A stretch of 61,300 nucleotides of DNA from the IMG/VR virus record IMGVR_UViG_3300021961_006819, positions 1 to 61,300 of that record, one strand, 5' to 3'. Each line of letters begins with the position of its first letter. Positions within the stretch are counted from its first letter, which is position 1. Below the pieces are notes generated by a model that was not told the DNA's origin, did no database searches, and was given only the letters and a program-made list of their open reading frames with translations. This document shows positions 1 to 8,698 of this stretch, in pieces. Both the position numbers and the translations under genes were made by a program. Source of the DNA: a virus.

Positions 1-2
1 TG

Positions 3-383
3 GGTGGTATCTATCGTGCTACAAATTGGTTATTCCAAGACACCAACAAAATCCAACTGATGCCGAACTATGGTATTTGTTTGGAAGGTGAACACGGACA
101 ATACATCCATTCACGGACTGTATTCTCGCGATGGGGTAGTCACAACTTGGAACATCTCAAAACCGAGATTGGTAAAGAGGGATACAAAGAGTTCTGGCGT
201 AGAAAAGAAATGTCCAAACTACGATACATTCAGATTCTACCAACCAACAAGTCAGAGAAGAAGAAGTTACTGAAATCTCTCAAACATCCTTGTGAAACAC
301 CGCCAAAGGATATTAAGGATATCTTACCAGCAGCAGAACGATACGAAACTTACGAGCCGGAAAATAAAGTAAATTTTTGGTAA
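3..383 (+). CDS. Mom-like DNA modification protein, C-terminal fragment
   Basis: The frame is open to the window edge, so this is the 3' part of a longer gene; the first internal ATG is at 60 but the upstream codons look coding. The visible part reads GGIYRATNWLFQDT near its start, then LRYIQIL followed by a Lys-rich KKKLLKSLKHP stretch. Phage Mu Mom-type proteins (GNAT-like fold, adenine methylcarbamoylation) have a G-x-IY-x-A-x-NW motif and a C-terminal RYI-basic-helix segment of this kind. Inferred role: protecting phage DNA from host restriction by modifying adenines. It ends in KVNFW. It lies upstream of a promoter and the replication genes. The Mom assignment is motif-based, and the catalytic N-terminal part is outside the window. 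Confidence 0.6.
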   Translation, partial: GGIYRATNWLFQDTNKIQLMPNYGICLEGEHGQYIHSRTVFSRWGSHNLEHLKTEIGKEGYKEFWRRKEMSKLRYIQILPTNKSEKKKLLKSLKHPCETPPKDIKDILPAAERYETYEPENKVNFW

Positions 384-388
384 ATAAG

Positions 389-420
389 TTTGGTAGTTAC
401 GAATTTATTTTGTATATTTG
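389..420 (+). promoter_or_regulatory. Bacteroidota-type promoter
   Basis: TTTG at 389-392, a 20-base spacer, then TATATTTG at 413-420. This matches the Bacteroidota sigma-A consensus (-33 TTTG, -7 TAnnTTTG). It sits in the gap before the gene at 475. Confidence 0.85.
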
Positions 421-426
421 TATAAC

Positions 427-448
427 AATGAGGTCGGAGAACCTCGTT
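427..448 (+). promoter_or_regulatory. 5' leader hairpin
   Basis: AATGAGGT (427-434) pairs with ACCTCGTT (441-448) around a 6-base loop, with one G-T pair. It begins about where transcription from the promoter at 389-420 should start, so it would form the 5' end of the mRNA for the gene at 475. It could stabilise the transcript or control translation; no U-tract follows, so it is not a terminator. Confidence 0.4.
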
Positions 449-474
449 AAGTAATAACTAAAAGGAAAAGTAAA

Positions 475-1746
475 ATGAAACACAATTTCAAAGCCCCCTC
501 AATCAAAGAGGTACATATTGGGGATGTACCAAGCGTTTACGAAGGTTATCTTTACCGATTTACCGATTTAGATACCGGTAAAATGTATGTTGGAATCCAT
601 AAGGGTTCTGTTGATGATGAATATTGGCATTCATCAACAAATGATGAATTTGCTGAAGTATTTCAAGATTCAAACTCAAATCTAAAATTTGAAATTTTGG
701 AATATGGCGATTATGCAGAAATGACTGTATCCGAACACCGAATTCTAAAAGAAAACGATGCTCGTAATAATCCAATGTTTTTCAATAAAACAAATGGAGC
801 ACCAAAGTTTACTCAACCAAGAAACGATTTGATGAAAGAACTGGCCGATTCAATTATGAAACGCGAGTTTCCAATTACAATGGAGCCGGTTTATGATGTA
901 TTTCAACTACCACGACTCCAAGTTCGTTTAGTGGAGGATAAAGAACTACGAAGGGAAATCAAAGAAAATATTGATGAAGCCGGTGGTAATACCGATAAGT
1001 GTAATCCTATTGTAATATATGAAGGTAGACAATTTGGTAACGATATTGTTGGGGATGGTAACCATACATTAAATGGTGCAAATGATTCTAAACATTGTAC
1101 TCAAGTTCCTGTAATCAGAATTCCATACGAAGTTCATAGTGAATACACTAATATGGAACTTAAAGGAGTTAGTAATCTACTAAACAAAAAGCCAGAAATT
1201 ATCAAAAAGGCCATTAGTGAGGATGATGCTGTTAAATACATTGTTGGAACTTATAGTGAGGGAACTCAACACGATTCTGTTGGTAATAAACAATTTTTAT
1301 TAGATTGTGGATTCACAAAACGGGCAATAACTTCAATATTAAAAAAAGCAAAGGTTGAAATTGATAAAAACAATTTGGCTTTGGGTAACAAACTTTGGAT
1401 TGACTATAAGAGTAAAACTCACAAACCAACTTTAGACACGACTGTTGAGGGATTTAGGGACTCAAACACAATTTCACTGGTCTACTCATCCGCAATGTTT
1501 AAGTGGGATAATATCTTCAATAGTATCTTCGCTCACACCAAATACAATGATAAAACCAAATCATACGAACCAACAAAAACCAATGTAATCATTACGGTCT
1601 ATCACCCAAATCCGATTGCAGAAGAGAATTGGAAGATGGTTCACCAACCAGACGCACTTCGTAAACTAAAGTATTACCTGTCACCTCTTGGTTATACTTA
1701 TAAAATCCACGAGATGACATCCACTATGTACAACGGATTGGTATAA
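475..1746 (+). CDS. GIY-YIG nuclease domain fused to ParB-like domain
   Basis: A 423-residue protein. Residues about 24-105 look like a GIY-YIG endonuclease domain: GYLYRFTDLDTGKMYVGIH gives the paired GIY/YIG-type strands, followed by an invariant-type Glu in the SEHRIL helix. Residues about 150-240 contain GDGNHTLNGA, resembling the DGNHR element of ParB/Srx-like domains. The C-terminal 180 residues I do not recognise. GIY-YIG proteins cut DNA and often act as homing or restriction-type nucleases; the ParB-like part could be a nuclease or CTPase-type DNA-binding module. It has its own promoter and leader hairpin. Its TAATGA end overlaps the next start. The fusion is seen in the sequence; any role in host genome breakdown or homing is inference. 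Confidence 0.6.
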   Translation: MKHNFKAPSIKEVHIGDVPSVYEGYLYRFTDLDTGKMYVGIHKGSVDDEYWHSSTNDEFAEVFQDSNSNLKFEILEYGDYAEMTVSEHRILKENDARNNPMFFNKTNGAPKFTQPRNDLMKELADSIMKREFPITMEPVYDVFQLPRLQVRLVEDKELRREIKENIDEAGGNTDKCNPIVIYEGRQFGNDIVGDGNHTLNGANDSKHCTQVPVIRIPYEVHSEYTNMELKGVSNLLNKKPEIIKKAISEDDAVKYIVGTYSEGTQHDSVGNKQFLLDCGFTKRAITSILKKAKVEIDKNNLALGNKLWIDYKSKTHKPTLDTTVEGFRDSNTISLVYSSAMFKWDNIFNSIFAHTKYNDKTKSYEPTKTNVIITVYHPNPIAEENWKMVHQPDALRKLKYYLSPLGYTYKIHEMTSTMYNGLV

Positions 1747-2876
1747 TGAGTTTTTGGGAATCAGTAGATTACAAAAATGCCAGAAAGGTATTGGTAATCC
1801 CGAACATTACGAACTCATCTAACATTGAAAAGGATTCATTCATTGATGTAATTCACAATCACATCAAAGCGTTAGAAAACTATGGTGAATACTATTGGAA
1901 TGTATTAGTTCCAAAGGGTAGCGTTACTAAAAAGTTGAACCTACCAAATGTAAAACAAGTTGAGATTCACATTCCAGGTGATATGATGAATCAGAGAGCG
2001 TTCCCATCGAGTGACCTCATAAAAGTTCTGAAGGATATTGACTATGATGTAATCTATTCACATTTGCCAGATTGGCCTCAAGTGGGTAGATACAAGAAAT
2101 CAATGGACACAAAAATTGTAGGTTATTGTCATTGGTGGGAGATGAAATCGTGTAACGGACCTGACAATAGAGAAGGTAAGGCAAAGTGGTTGTGGTTACC
2201 TATTGAATTATTGGGTGTATCACAAATGGAGGTATGTTATCTTAATACTCAAGACCAGAAGAATCGTGTATTGGCTGAAGCAAAGGAAATCTTCAATGAA
2301 GAGTTTGCTCAAAAGTTAGATGGTATTCTAAAGGTTTGGAATTTGGGTGTACCGCAAGATAAGATTGTCGATGGTATCAAAGAATCAAAAGAAAACATCA
2401 TAGTATTTAACCACCGACCAGCCGCATATAAAGGGTATCCAAAATTTATTGAGTTGATGGAAGAGTATCGTACTCAACGACAAGATTTTACTGTGTGGAT
2501 TCCACAATTAAGTGGTAAAGTTCCTTTTGGTTGGATTGACAATACAAAATTAGCAAAGAACGAATACTATCAACAATTACAAAAGTGTAAAGTAGGTGTT
2601 CAGATGCGTCAAACCAACTATGGATGGTCAGTAAGTGGTACTGATTGTATGATGAATGGAACTCCAATGATTTGGCAAGAATCTGATTGTTATCACGAAA
2701 TTGACCCCAATGGAATGTTCTTCAAAACAAAGAAGGAGTTCTTTGGGTATTTAGACAAGATGTTGGATGATGACAATTTTAGAAAAGAACAAGACAATAT
2801 GTCAGTTGTAAGGGCTGTGGAACTATCTTTGAATGAAGATAAAATGATTCAAGAACTACATAAAGAGTTAAATTAA
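1746..2876 (+). CDS. GT-B-like glycosyltransferase, possible DNA glycosyltransferase
   Basis: A 376-residue protein with a GT-B look: an N-terminal Rossmann-type start (RKVLVIPNIT) and a C-terminal half with KVGVQMRQTNYGWSVSGTD followed by MMNGTPMIWQESDCYHEI. The latter corresponds to the nucleotide-sugar-binding region of family 1/4 glycosyltransferases. It overlaps its neighbours at ATG/TAA on both sides and sits directly before DNA polymerase. That location, away from the large glycan block at 11.6-25 kb, suggests it may glycosylate modified bases in phage DNA, as T4 glucosyltransferases do. Its first codons are the same as those of the gene at 6140 (MSFW then an acidic residue). The target is inference; a surface-glycan role is possible. 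Confidence 0.55.
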   Translation: MSFWESVDYKNARKVLVIPNITNSSNIEKDSFIDVIHNHIKALENYGEYYWNVLVPKGSVTKKLNLPNVKQVEIHIPGDMMNQRAFPSSDLIKVLKDIDYDVIYSHLPDWPQVGRYKKSMDTKIVGYCHWWEMKSCNGPDNREGKAKWLWLPIELLGVSQMEVCYLNTQDQKNRVLAEAKEIFNEEFAQKLDGILKVWNLGVPQDKIVDGIKESKENIIVFNHRPAAYKGYPKFIELMEEYRTQRQDFTVWIPQLSGKVPFGWIDNTKLAKNEYYQQLQKCKVGVQMRQTNYGWSVSGTDCMMNGTPMIWQESDCYHEIDPNGMFFKTKKEFFGYLDKMLDDDNFRKEQDNMSVVRAVELSLNEDKMIQELHKELN

Positions 2877-5389
2877 TGTATCAAAATGTTTACTACGATA
2901 AAGAGAATTCAGTCATCCATTGTTGGGATGACCAAAAAGGTTATTTTACAAGTAAGTACCGTAGATATGCTTATGTTCGAGATGGGAATGGTGCTTTTAC
3001 TTCTATTCACGGAGAGCGTCTTAAAAAGATAAACTTTTGGAAATCAGAGGATAATCTTAAACTCTACGAATCCGATGTAAACGAGGTTACACGATTCCTT
3101 ATCGACCAATATGGTGAATCCGATGAGGTGTCCGTAGGTCATACTACTTTAACCTTTGACATTGAGGTTGAGATGAATAGTGGTTTGCCGGACATTGATA
3201 AAGCCGGTAACGCTATCACTTCAATTGCAGGTCACGATTCGGTGACTAACGACTACTTTGTATATGTTGTATCAGACAGCTATGTAGACAAAACGATTAA
3301 GGGTGCTCAAGTTCGTTCATTTAAGACCGAAGCTGACCTACTCGAAGCGTTCTTGAACAAATGGCAAGAAATCAACCCAACGATTGTTACGGGTTGGAAC
3401 ATTGACTACTTTGATATTACCTATCTCTACAACCGATTACGAAATGTATTGGGTGAGAGGATGGCTAACAAATTGTCATCCATAGGTAAGGTCAGTTGGA
3501 ACAAGTATCGCAAACGCTACATCATTGCAGGTGTATCGTGTTTGGACTACCTTGCTCTATACAAAAACTTTACCTATCAAGAGTTCCCTAACTACCGATT
3601 GGACACCATTGCTAACATTGTGTTAGGTCGTGGTAAGATTGAGTACGAAGGTAACCTTGACCAATTGTTCCGAGATGACTTGGAAAAGTTCATTGAGTAC
3701 AACTTGGTAGATGTGGAGTTGGTTGTTGAAATGGATAGAAAACTTCAGTTTATTGAACTCGCACAGGCGATTTGCCACGCGGGGCATGTTTTCTATGAAG
3801 ATTTCTTATTCTCCTCAAAATGGTTAGAGGGTGCTATCTTGACTTTCTTACGGAGGTCAAATCGTGTGGCGCCAGACAAACCACTACGAGCTGCCAAAAA
3901 CGATGATGGGTCTGATGGTGAGGGTAAGTTCACCGGCGCATATGTAAAAGAACCCAAGCCGGGTCTTTACAAATGGGTATATGACTTGGACTTGACATCG
4001 CTGTATCCATCCATCATTATGACTCTTAATGTTAGTCCTGAAACCAAGATTGGTAAACTGAAATCATTTTCTTCAGAGGATTATATGAAGAATCGAATTG
4101 AAGAATATTCAATCATTGATGAGAGTGGTAAGGAATTCCCACCACTTTCTCGTGAGGAGTTCCAAAAATTGATTGAAGATTCAAATTATTCTATTTCATC
4201 GAATGGTGTTTTATACACGCAGGATAAGGTGGGTGTTATTCCAGAGATTCTGAATGTTTGGTTTGACAAACGAGTGGAGTACAAAGACCTTATGAAGAAA
4301 TATGGTAAAGAGGGTAACGATGAACTTTATAAGTTCTACTCTCAACGCCAGTTGGTTCAAAAGATTATGTTGAACTCTCTCTATGGTGTATTGGGTCTAC
4401 CATCATTTCGATTCTACGATGTGGATAATGCAGAGGCTACCACAATCACAGGTCAGACGGTAATTAAAACTACCGAGATGATTGCTAACCAATACTACAA
4501 AAGTATCATTGGTAAAGAGGATGATTACAATGTGTATACCGATACCGACTCCGTATTCTATCAGGCAGCTCCCCTTGTAAAAGCAAGAAACCCTGAAATT
4601 GATGTAGAGTCCGATGAACAAATGGTCCCCGCTATTTTGTCAGTTGCTCAAGAGGTACAAGCTCACATCAACAAAGTGTATGACACTATGTCCAAGAAAT
4701 TGTTTAATGTGGATTCTCACCGATTTGACATCAAACAAGAAACCATTGCAAAGGGTGGATTTTGGGTATCGAAGAAGAGATACGCCCAATGGATTATCAA
4801 CGACAACACTGTACCCGTTGATAAGATGGATGTTAAGGGTTTGGATGTTCGTAGGTCTTCGTTCCCTACCTACTTTAAAAAGGTGATGGAAACTGTATTG
4901 TTGGATATCCTAAAGGGTGTTGACAAGAAGATTATCGATGAGAAAATCCTTACATTCAAACAAGAGATGCCGGACCAAAACTTCGTAGACATTGCAAAGA
5001 ACTCCGCTATTAAGGAGATGTCAAAGTATATGTTTAAGAATCAGGCGTTGGGTGAGTACGCTAAAGGAACACCGGCCCACAACAAAGCGGCTATCACTTA
5101 CAATCAGTTGTTGAAACATTTCAACGCCCCTTACAAATATGAACCTATGAAAGATGGTGATAAGGTTAAGTGGGTGTATCTGAAGAAGAATCCACTTGGA
5201 TTAGACGCTGTTGCTTTCACCGGTCATAACGACCCACCACAAATCAATCAGTTTATTCAACAATATATTGATTATGATTTAATTTGGGAAAAGGAGTTAA
5301 ACAACAAGTTGGATGACTTCTATAACGCTATGGGTTGGGACAAACCAAATCCCAATCTCGCAGCGGCATCACAATTTTTTGCATTTTAA
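2876..5389 (+). CDS. Family B DNA polymerase (T4 gp43-like)
   Basis: An 837-residue replicative polymerase with proofreading exonuclease. Exonuclease motifs: FDIEVEM (D95, E97), GWNIDYFD (D about 177) and YNLVDVELV (D about 279). Polymerase motif A is DLDLTSLYPSI at about 370-380, motif B KIMLNSLYG at about 496-504, and motif C YTDTDS at about 554-559. All catalytic acids are present, so the enzyme should be active. The C-terminus ends SQFFAF, which resembles the short hydrophobic clamp-binding tails of T4-type polymerases. It is slightly shorter than T4 gp43 (898). It is followed at once by a promoter and the sliding clamp gene, as expected for a T4-type replisome. The start ATG overlaps the upstream stop. 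Confidence 0.97.
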   Translation: MYQNVYYDKENSVIHCWDDQKGYFTSKYRRYAYVRDGNGAFTSIHGERLKKINFWKSEDNLKLYESDVNEVTRFLIDQYGESDEVSVGHTTLTFDIEVEMNSGLPDIDKAGNAITSIAGHDSVTNDYFVYVVSDSYVDKTIKGAQVRSFKTEADLLEAFLNKWQEINPTIVTGWNIDYFDITYLYNRLRNVLGERMANKLSSIGKVSWNKYRKRYIIAGVSCLDYLALYKNFTYQEFPNYRLDTIANIVLGRGKIEYEGNLDQLFRDDLEKFIEYNLVDVELVVEMDRKLQFIELAQAICHAGHVFYEDFLFSSKWLEGAILTFLRRSNRVAPDKPLRAAKNDDGSDGEGKFTGAYVKEPKPGLYKWVYDLDLTSLYPSIIMTLNVSPETKIGKLKSFSSEDYMKNRIEEYSIIDESGKEFPPLSREEFQKLIEDSNYSISSNGVLYTQDKVGVIPEILNVWFDKRVEYKDLMKKYGKEGNDELYKFYSQRQLVQKIMLNSLYGVLGLPSFRFYDVDNAEATTITGQTVIKTTEMIANQYYKSIIGKEDDYNVYTDTDSVFYQAAPLVKARNPEIDVESDEQMVPAILSVAQEVQAHINKVYDTMSKKLFNVDSHRFDIKQETIAKGGFWVSKKRYAQWIINDNTVPVDKMDVKGLDVRRSSFPTYFKKVMETVLLDILKGVDKKIIDEKILTFKQEMPDQNFVDIAKNSAIKEMSKYMFKNQALGEYAKGTPAHNKAAITYNQLLKHFNAPYKYEPMKDGDKVKWVYLKKNPLGLDAVAFTGHNDPPQINQFIQQYIDYDLIWEKELNNKLDDFYNAMGWDKPNPNLAAASQFFAF

Positions 5390-5421
5390 TTTGGAAATGT
5401 GAAAACTATTTCGTATATTTG
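5390..5421 (+). promoter_or_regulatory. Bacteroidota-type promoter before sliding clamp
   Basis: TTTG at 5390-5393, a 20-base spacer and TATATTTG at 5414-5421, just after the polymerase stop codon. It gives the clamp gene its own transcript, consistent with the clamp being needed in larger amounts than polymerase. Confidence 0.85.
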
Positions 5422-5444
5422 TATCATTAAATAACAATTAAATT

Positions 5445-6140
5445 ATGAAGAAAAGCTCATTTGAAGGGTTTATTGCCCGCTACAGTTTGGGTGGTGAAGT
5501 TGAATCCGTAAAAATCAACTCTACCGATGAAGGAATGTCTGTAAAATTCATCTCTGATGACAAAACCCTATTGGGTAGTGTTGAGAGTGAAGATAAAGAT
5601 TTACCTAACGGAGAGTTTGGTGTATACACCACTTCCCAACTCAAAGGTCTGCTCGGTGTTTTGGATTCAAACATCGATGTAACTGAAGGAGAAGCAAGTT
5701 TGGTCTTCGGTGATAAAGGTACATCAGTAAACTATATGTTGGCTGACCTGTCCGTTATCCCTGTCGTACCCGAACTTAAACAACTCCCTCCTTTTGGTTC
5801 TACTATTACTTTGGATGAAGAGTTTGTAAGTAAATTCATCAAATCCAAAGGTGCTTTGAGTGACTCCGACACTTTCACTTTCAAGAGTAAAGGTGGTAAG
5901 AGTGAAGTTATTTTGGGTTACTCCAAAATCAACTCAAACCGAATCTCAATCAATGTTCAGGCAACTTGTGAAAATGATGTTGAACCCATCTCTTTCTCTG
6001 CTAAATACTTGAAGGAGATTCTTAACGCAAATCGTGGTGCAAAGTCATCTTCATTGAAGGTGTCTTCTCAAGGATTGGCTCACGCTTCCTTTGAACACGA
6101 TGGTTACAAGTCAAACTATTACCTTGTAGAGATTAAGTAA
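5445..6140 (+). CDS. Sliding clamp (T4 gp45-like)
   Basis: A 231-residue protein, almost the length of T4 gp45 (228). It has the two-domain, beta-rich, acidic pattern of PCNA-like clamps and ends YLVEIK like other trimeric clamps. It lies between polymerase and the clamp loader genes, with its own promoter at 5390. Clamps ring the DNA and tether polymerase; in T4 the clamp also activates late transcription. The call rests on length, fold pattern and position more than on a single diagnostic motif. The start ATG at 5445 follows an AT-rich leader, and the stop overlaps the next ATG (TAATG). Confidence 0.85.
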   Translation: MKKSSFEGFIARYSLGGEVESVKINSTDEGMSVKFISDDKTLLGSVESEDKDLPNGEFGVYTTSQLKGLLGVLDSNIDVTEGEASLVFGDKGTSVNYMLADLSVIPVVPELKQLPPFGSTITLDEEFVSKFIKSKGALSDSDTFTFKSKGGKSEVILGYSKINSNRISINVQATCENDVEPISFSAKYLKEILNANRGAKSSSLKVSSQGLAHASFEHDGYKSNYYLVEIK

Positions 6141-7330
6141 TGAGTTTTTGGGATACAGAACCAGCGAAGCCAACATTCGACTACGATGTAGAGAAAAAGA
6201 AGTTCATAGATAATATGGACTATCTTTCCTCTATGTCAGTAGAAGAACAAACGCTGTATAAAAAGTGGCAGGAGTGGAACTCCGACCTTGCATCTTCTAT
6301 GAAGAAGAAAGCCAGTTTGGCTCTACACTACGATTCACTTTGGATGCCAACGGACATCTATAACAAAGAACAAACAATTAAGGAAATCGAAGACCTCGAC
6401 CCTTATGTTGAGATTGTAGATGACCCGAAGGAATCCACACGCTGGACTGAAATCCGAAAGCTTATTCATACGATGTCATTTGACGCTAACCCAGGTCGTA
6501 ATGTAAAAATCTATGTTAAGGACCGAGTTAGTGGAAAAATCCTTGGATTAGTATCCTTGGGTTCAGATGTAACATCGTTGGGAGTGAGGGATACCTACAT
6601 TGGGTGGACACAGGACAACAAATACAAAGATGGTCGGTTGAATCACACCACCATAGCTACCACTATCGTATGTACACAACCATTGGGGTACAATTTCTTG
6701 GGTGGTAAGCTGGTCGCTTGTATGGCGACCTCGCCTGAAGTTCGTAAACATTGGAAAGACAAGTACGGACAAACACTCATCGCAGTAGGCACCACCTCTT
6801 TGTATGGTATCCACTCCCAATATAACGGAATTCCACATTTCAAAACCTTGGGCGAATCCGCAGGTAAGGTTGCTACCAAACCTGATGATTCAGTATACGA
6901 AGTTTGGCATCATTGGATGAAGGAAAACAAACCTGAAGAATACGCCAGACAAACCGCTGAAAAGGAAGGTGTAGATGGACCTGCTACCGGAGTGAAACAA
7001 AAGATTATCAATATGATTTTCAAAGAAGTCGGTATCAAGGCATCCCACTACCAACACGGATTCAAACGAGGTGTGTATTTCGCCCAAATGTACGATAATG
7101 GTAATGAGTTTCTCCGTAACGAGATTACTGAAGACCAACTCGTAATGAAAGACAAATTTGTTGAGGGTGATGAGTACACAATGAAGTGGTGGAAACCAAA
7201 AGCTATCCGTAGATACACCACATTATTCGATGAAGGTCGTATCAAAGATGAATCATTGTTTTACATCGACATCATTGGTATGTCGTGGGAAGACGCAAAA
7301 GCAAAATATCTCAAAGAAGTAGGAAGATGA
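6140..7330 (+). CDS. DruA/DUF4338-like protein inside the replisome operon
   Basis: A 396-residue protein. The central part (about 125-245) reads GLVSLGSDVTSLGVRDTYIGW, LNHTTIATTIVCTQPLGYNFLGGKL, then WKDKYGQTLIAVGTTSLYG. This order is what I know from DUF4338 proteins (the family of DruA in Druantia defence), which are related in layout to Mom-type proteins: G-x-S, IGW, a conserved loop, then a YG-x-x-P/L-I-A-V strand. Biochemical function of the family is unsettled. It sits between the clamp and the clamp loader with 1-4 base overlaps, which suggests a DNA-linked role such as modification. It starts with MSFWD, like the glycosyltransferase at 1746. The family link is by eye. Confidence 0.5.
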   Translation: MSFWDTEPAKPTFDYDVEKKKFIDNMDYLSSMSVEEQTLYKKWQEWNSDLASSMKKKASLALHYDSLWMPTDIYNKEQTIKEIEDLDPYVEIVDDPKESTRWTEIRKLIHTMSFDANPGRNVKIYVKDRVSGKILGLVSLGSDVTSLGVRDTYIGWTQDNKYKDGRLNHTTIATTIVCTQPLGYNFLGGKLVACMATSPEVRKHWKDKYGQTLIAVGTTSLYGIHSQYNGIPHFKTLGESAGKVATKPDDSVYEVWHHWMKENKPEEYARQTAEKEGVDGPATGVKQKIINMIFKEVGIKASHYQHGFKRGVYFAQMYDNGNEFLRNEITEDQLVMKDKFVEGDEYTMKWWKPKAIRRYTTLFDEGRIKDESLFYIDIIGMSWEDAKAKYLKEVGR

Positions 7331-8244
7331 GTAACTCACTATGGGTCGAGAAGTATCGACCAGACACATTAGAAGGTTATGTTGGAAATGAACATATCCT
7401 TGAGAAAGTAAAGATTTACATTCAGAACGAGGATGTACCTCATTTGTTGTTGTATGGTCAAGCCGGTACAGGTAAAACCACACTCGCAAAAATCATTACC
7501 AATCAGATTGATTGTGATTTGATGTACATCAACGCTTCTGATGAAAACTCCGTAGATGCGGTCCGTGATAAGATTCGTGGATTCGCATCCTCTATGGGAT
7601 TCCGTAAGTGGAAGGTGATTATCTTGGATGAGGCTGACTATTTGACACCCAACGCCCAAGCCGCTCTCCGTAACCTTATGGAAACCTTTTCAAAATCTAC
7701 TCGTTTCATTTTAACTTGTAACTATGTAGAGAAAGTGATTGACCCCATTCAATCTCGTTGCCAGACATTCGCTATTACACCTCCATCAAAGAAAGAGGTT
7801 GCTAAACGATTGGTTGACATCTTGAACGAGGAAGGTGTTGAGTATCAGAAAGAAGACCTTGCTGTTTTAGTTAATAGTGGGTATCCCGACATCCGTAGGG
7901 TTCTGAACGCAGCTCAACGACAAGTCATCAATGGTAAGATGGTGATTGACGCATCATCAAACATTCAGGCAAACTATGCTGACAATGTGGTAGAGGAATT
8001 GATTAAACTAACTGATTCTAAAGCTACATTCACAAATGTTCGCCAGATTATTGCTGATTCAAAAGTTCGTGATTTCTCACCTCTATATAAAACACTTTAT
8101 GATAGGGTTGATGAATACGCGAATGGTAAAGTAGGTCAGACCATCTTAAACATCGCAGATGGTCAGTACAAAGACCCAATGGTAGTTGATAAAGAAATCA
8201 ATGTAATGGCGATGATGATTAACATTATTATGACAATTAAATAG
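7327..8244 (+). CDS. Clamp loader large subunit (T4 gp44-like AAA+ ATPase)
   Basis: I chose ATG 7327, not the earlier in-frame 7285, because it overlaps the upstream stop (ATGA) and gives the classic N-terminus SLWVEKYRPDTLEGYVG. The product is 305 residues. Walker A GQAGTGKTT lies near residue 43, Walker B VIILDEADYL near 97, and the SRC arginine-finger motif near 142. The length fits T4 gp44 (319). It loads the sliding clamp onto primer-template junctions with ATP, in complex with the small subunit encoded at 8682. Confidence 0.95.
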   Translation: MSNSLWVEKYRPDTLEGYVGNEHILEKVKIYIQNEDVPHLLLYGQAGTGKTTLAKIITNQIDCDLMYINASDENSVDAVRDKIRGFASSMGFRKWKVIILDEADYLTPNAQAALRNLMETFSKSTRFILTCNYVEKVIDPIQSRCQTFAITPPSKKEVAKRLVDILNEEGVEYQKEDLAVLVNSGYPDIRRVLNAAQRQVINGKMVIDASSNIQANYADNVVEELIKLTDSKATFTNVRQIIADSKVRDFSPLYKTLYDRVDEYANGKVGQTILNIADGQYKDPMVVDKEINVMAMMINIIMTIK

Positions 8245-8245
8245 T

Positions 8246-8416
8246 ATGGCAAATTCACAAGAACTATTTGAGCAGATGCAGAAGTTGTTTGCTCAATTCG
8301 AAACGGAACACAATGGTACAACCAAAGCATCTAAAACTCGTGCTCGTAAAACAATCAATGAGTTGAAAAAATTGGTTACCGACTATCGCAAATCTTCAGT
8401 AGAAGAAAGTAAGTAA
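8246..8416 (+). CDS. Histone H1-like (Hc1-type) small DNA-binding protein
   Basis: A 56-residue protein starting one base after the clamp loader stop. It has a helical N-terminus (SQELFEQMQKLFAQFET) then TRARKTINELKKLVTDYRK. Bacteroidota encode short Hc1/H1-like proteins with the same layout, in which a Lys/Ala segment is followed by TRARKA-x-x-EL-x-K-L-x-x-x-(Y/F)R. That resemblance is what I rely on. Such proteins coat or compact DNA. Placement among replisome genes suggests it acts on phage DNA or displaces the host nucleoid protein. Confidence 0.65.
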   Translation: MANSQELFEQMQKLFAQFETEHNGTTKASKTRARKTINELKKLVTDYRKSSVEESK

Positions 8417-8419
8417 GTT

Positions 8420-8698
8420 ATGGCAAAGAAACAAGGAAAAGTAATCCCTATGGGGGGTCAGAAACAATCCGCACCACAAATGCAGATTGACCCATTTAAG
8501 TTACCAACGGTAACCTGTCCAAATTGTGAAGGTATCTTCTTCACCGAACTGACAATGTTTAAAGAAGTTCCGGCTCTACAATCACCAAATGGTCAGCAAT
8601 CAATGTTGCCTATCCCTGTGGTAGTTTGTAATGATTGTGGAACAGTCCATCCAAAGTTCACCCCACGAGAATTCTTTGAGAATGGCGAAGAAAAGTGA
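8420..8698 (+). CDS. Zinc-ribbon protein
   Basis: A 92-residue protein with two CxxC knuckles (TCPNCEG near residue 35 and VCNDCGTVHP near residue 75) spaced about 35 residues apart, as in a zinc ribbon. The N-terminus is short and basic (MAKKQGKVIPMGG). Function is unknown; zinc ribbons of this size in T4-like phages are often linked to transcription or DNA metabolism. Its end overlaps the start of the clamp loader small subunit by 17 bases, so translation is probably coupled. Confidence 0.6.
   Translation: MAKKQGKVIPMGGQKQSAPQMQIDPFKLPTVTCPNCEGIFFTELTMFKEVPALQSPNGQQSMLPIPVVVCNDCGTVHPKFTPREFFENGEEK

Noticed and set aside
7285-7326. Earlier in-frame start for the clamp loader large subunit
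   Set aside because: It lies inside the previous gene; ATG 7327 gives the standard LWVEKYRP start and an ATGA overlap.
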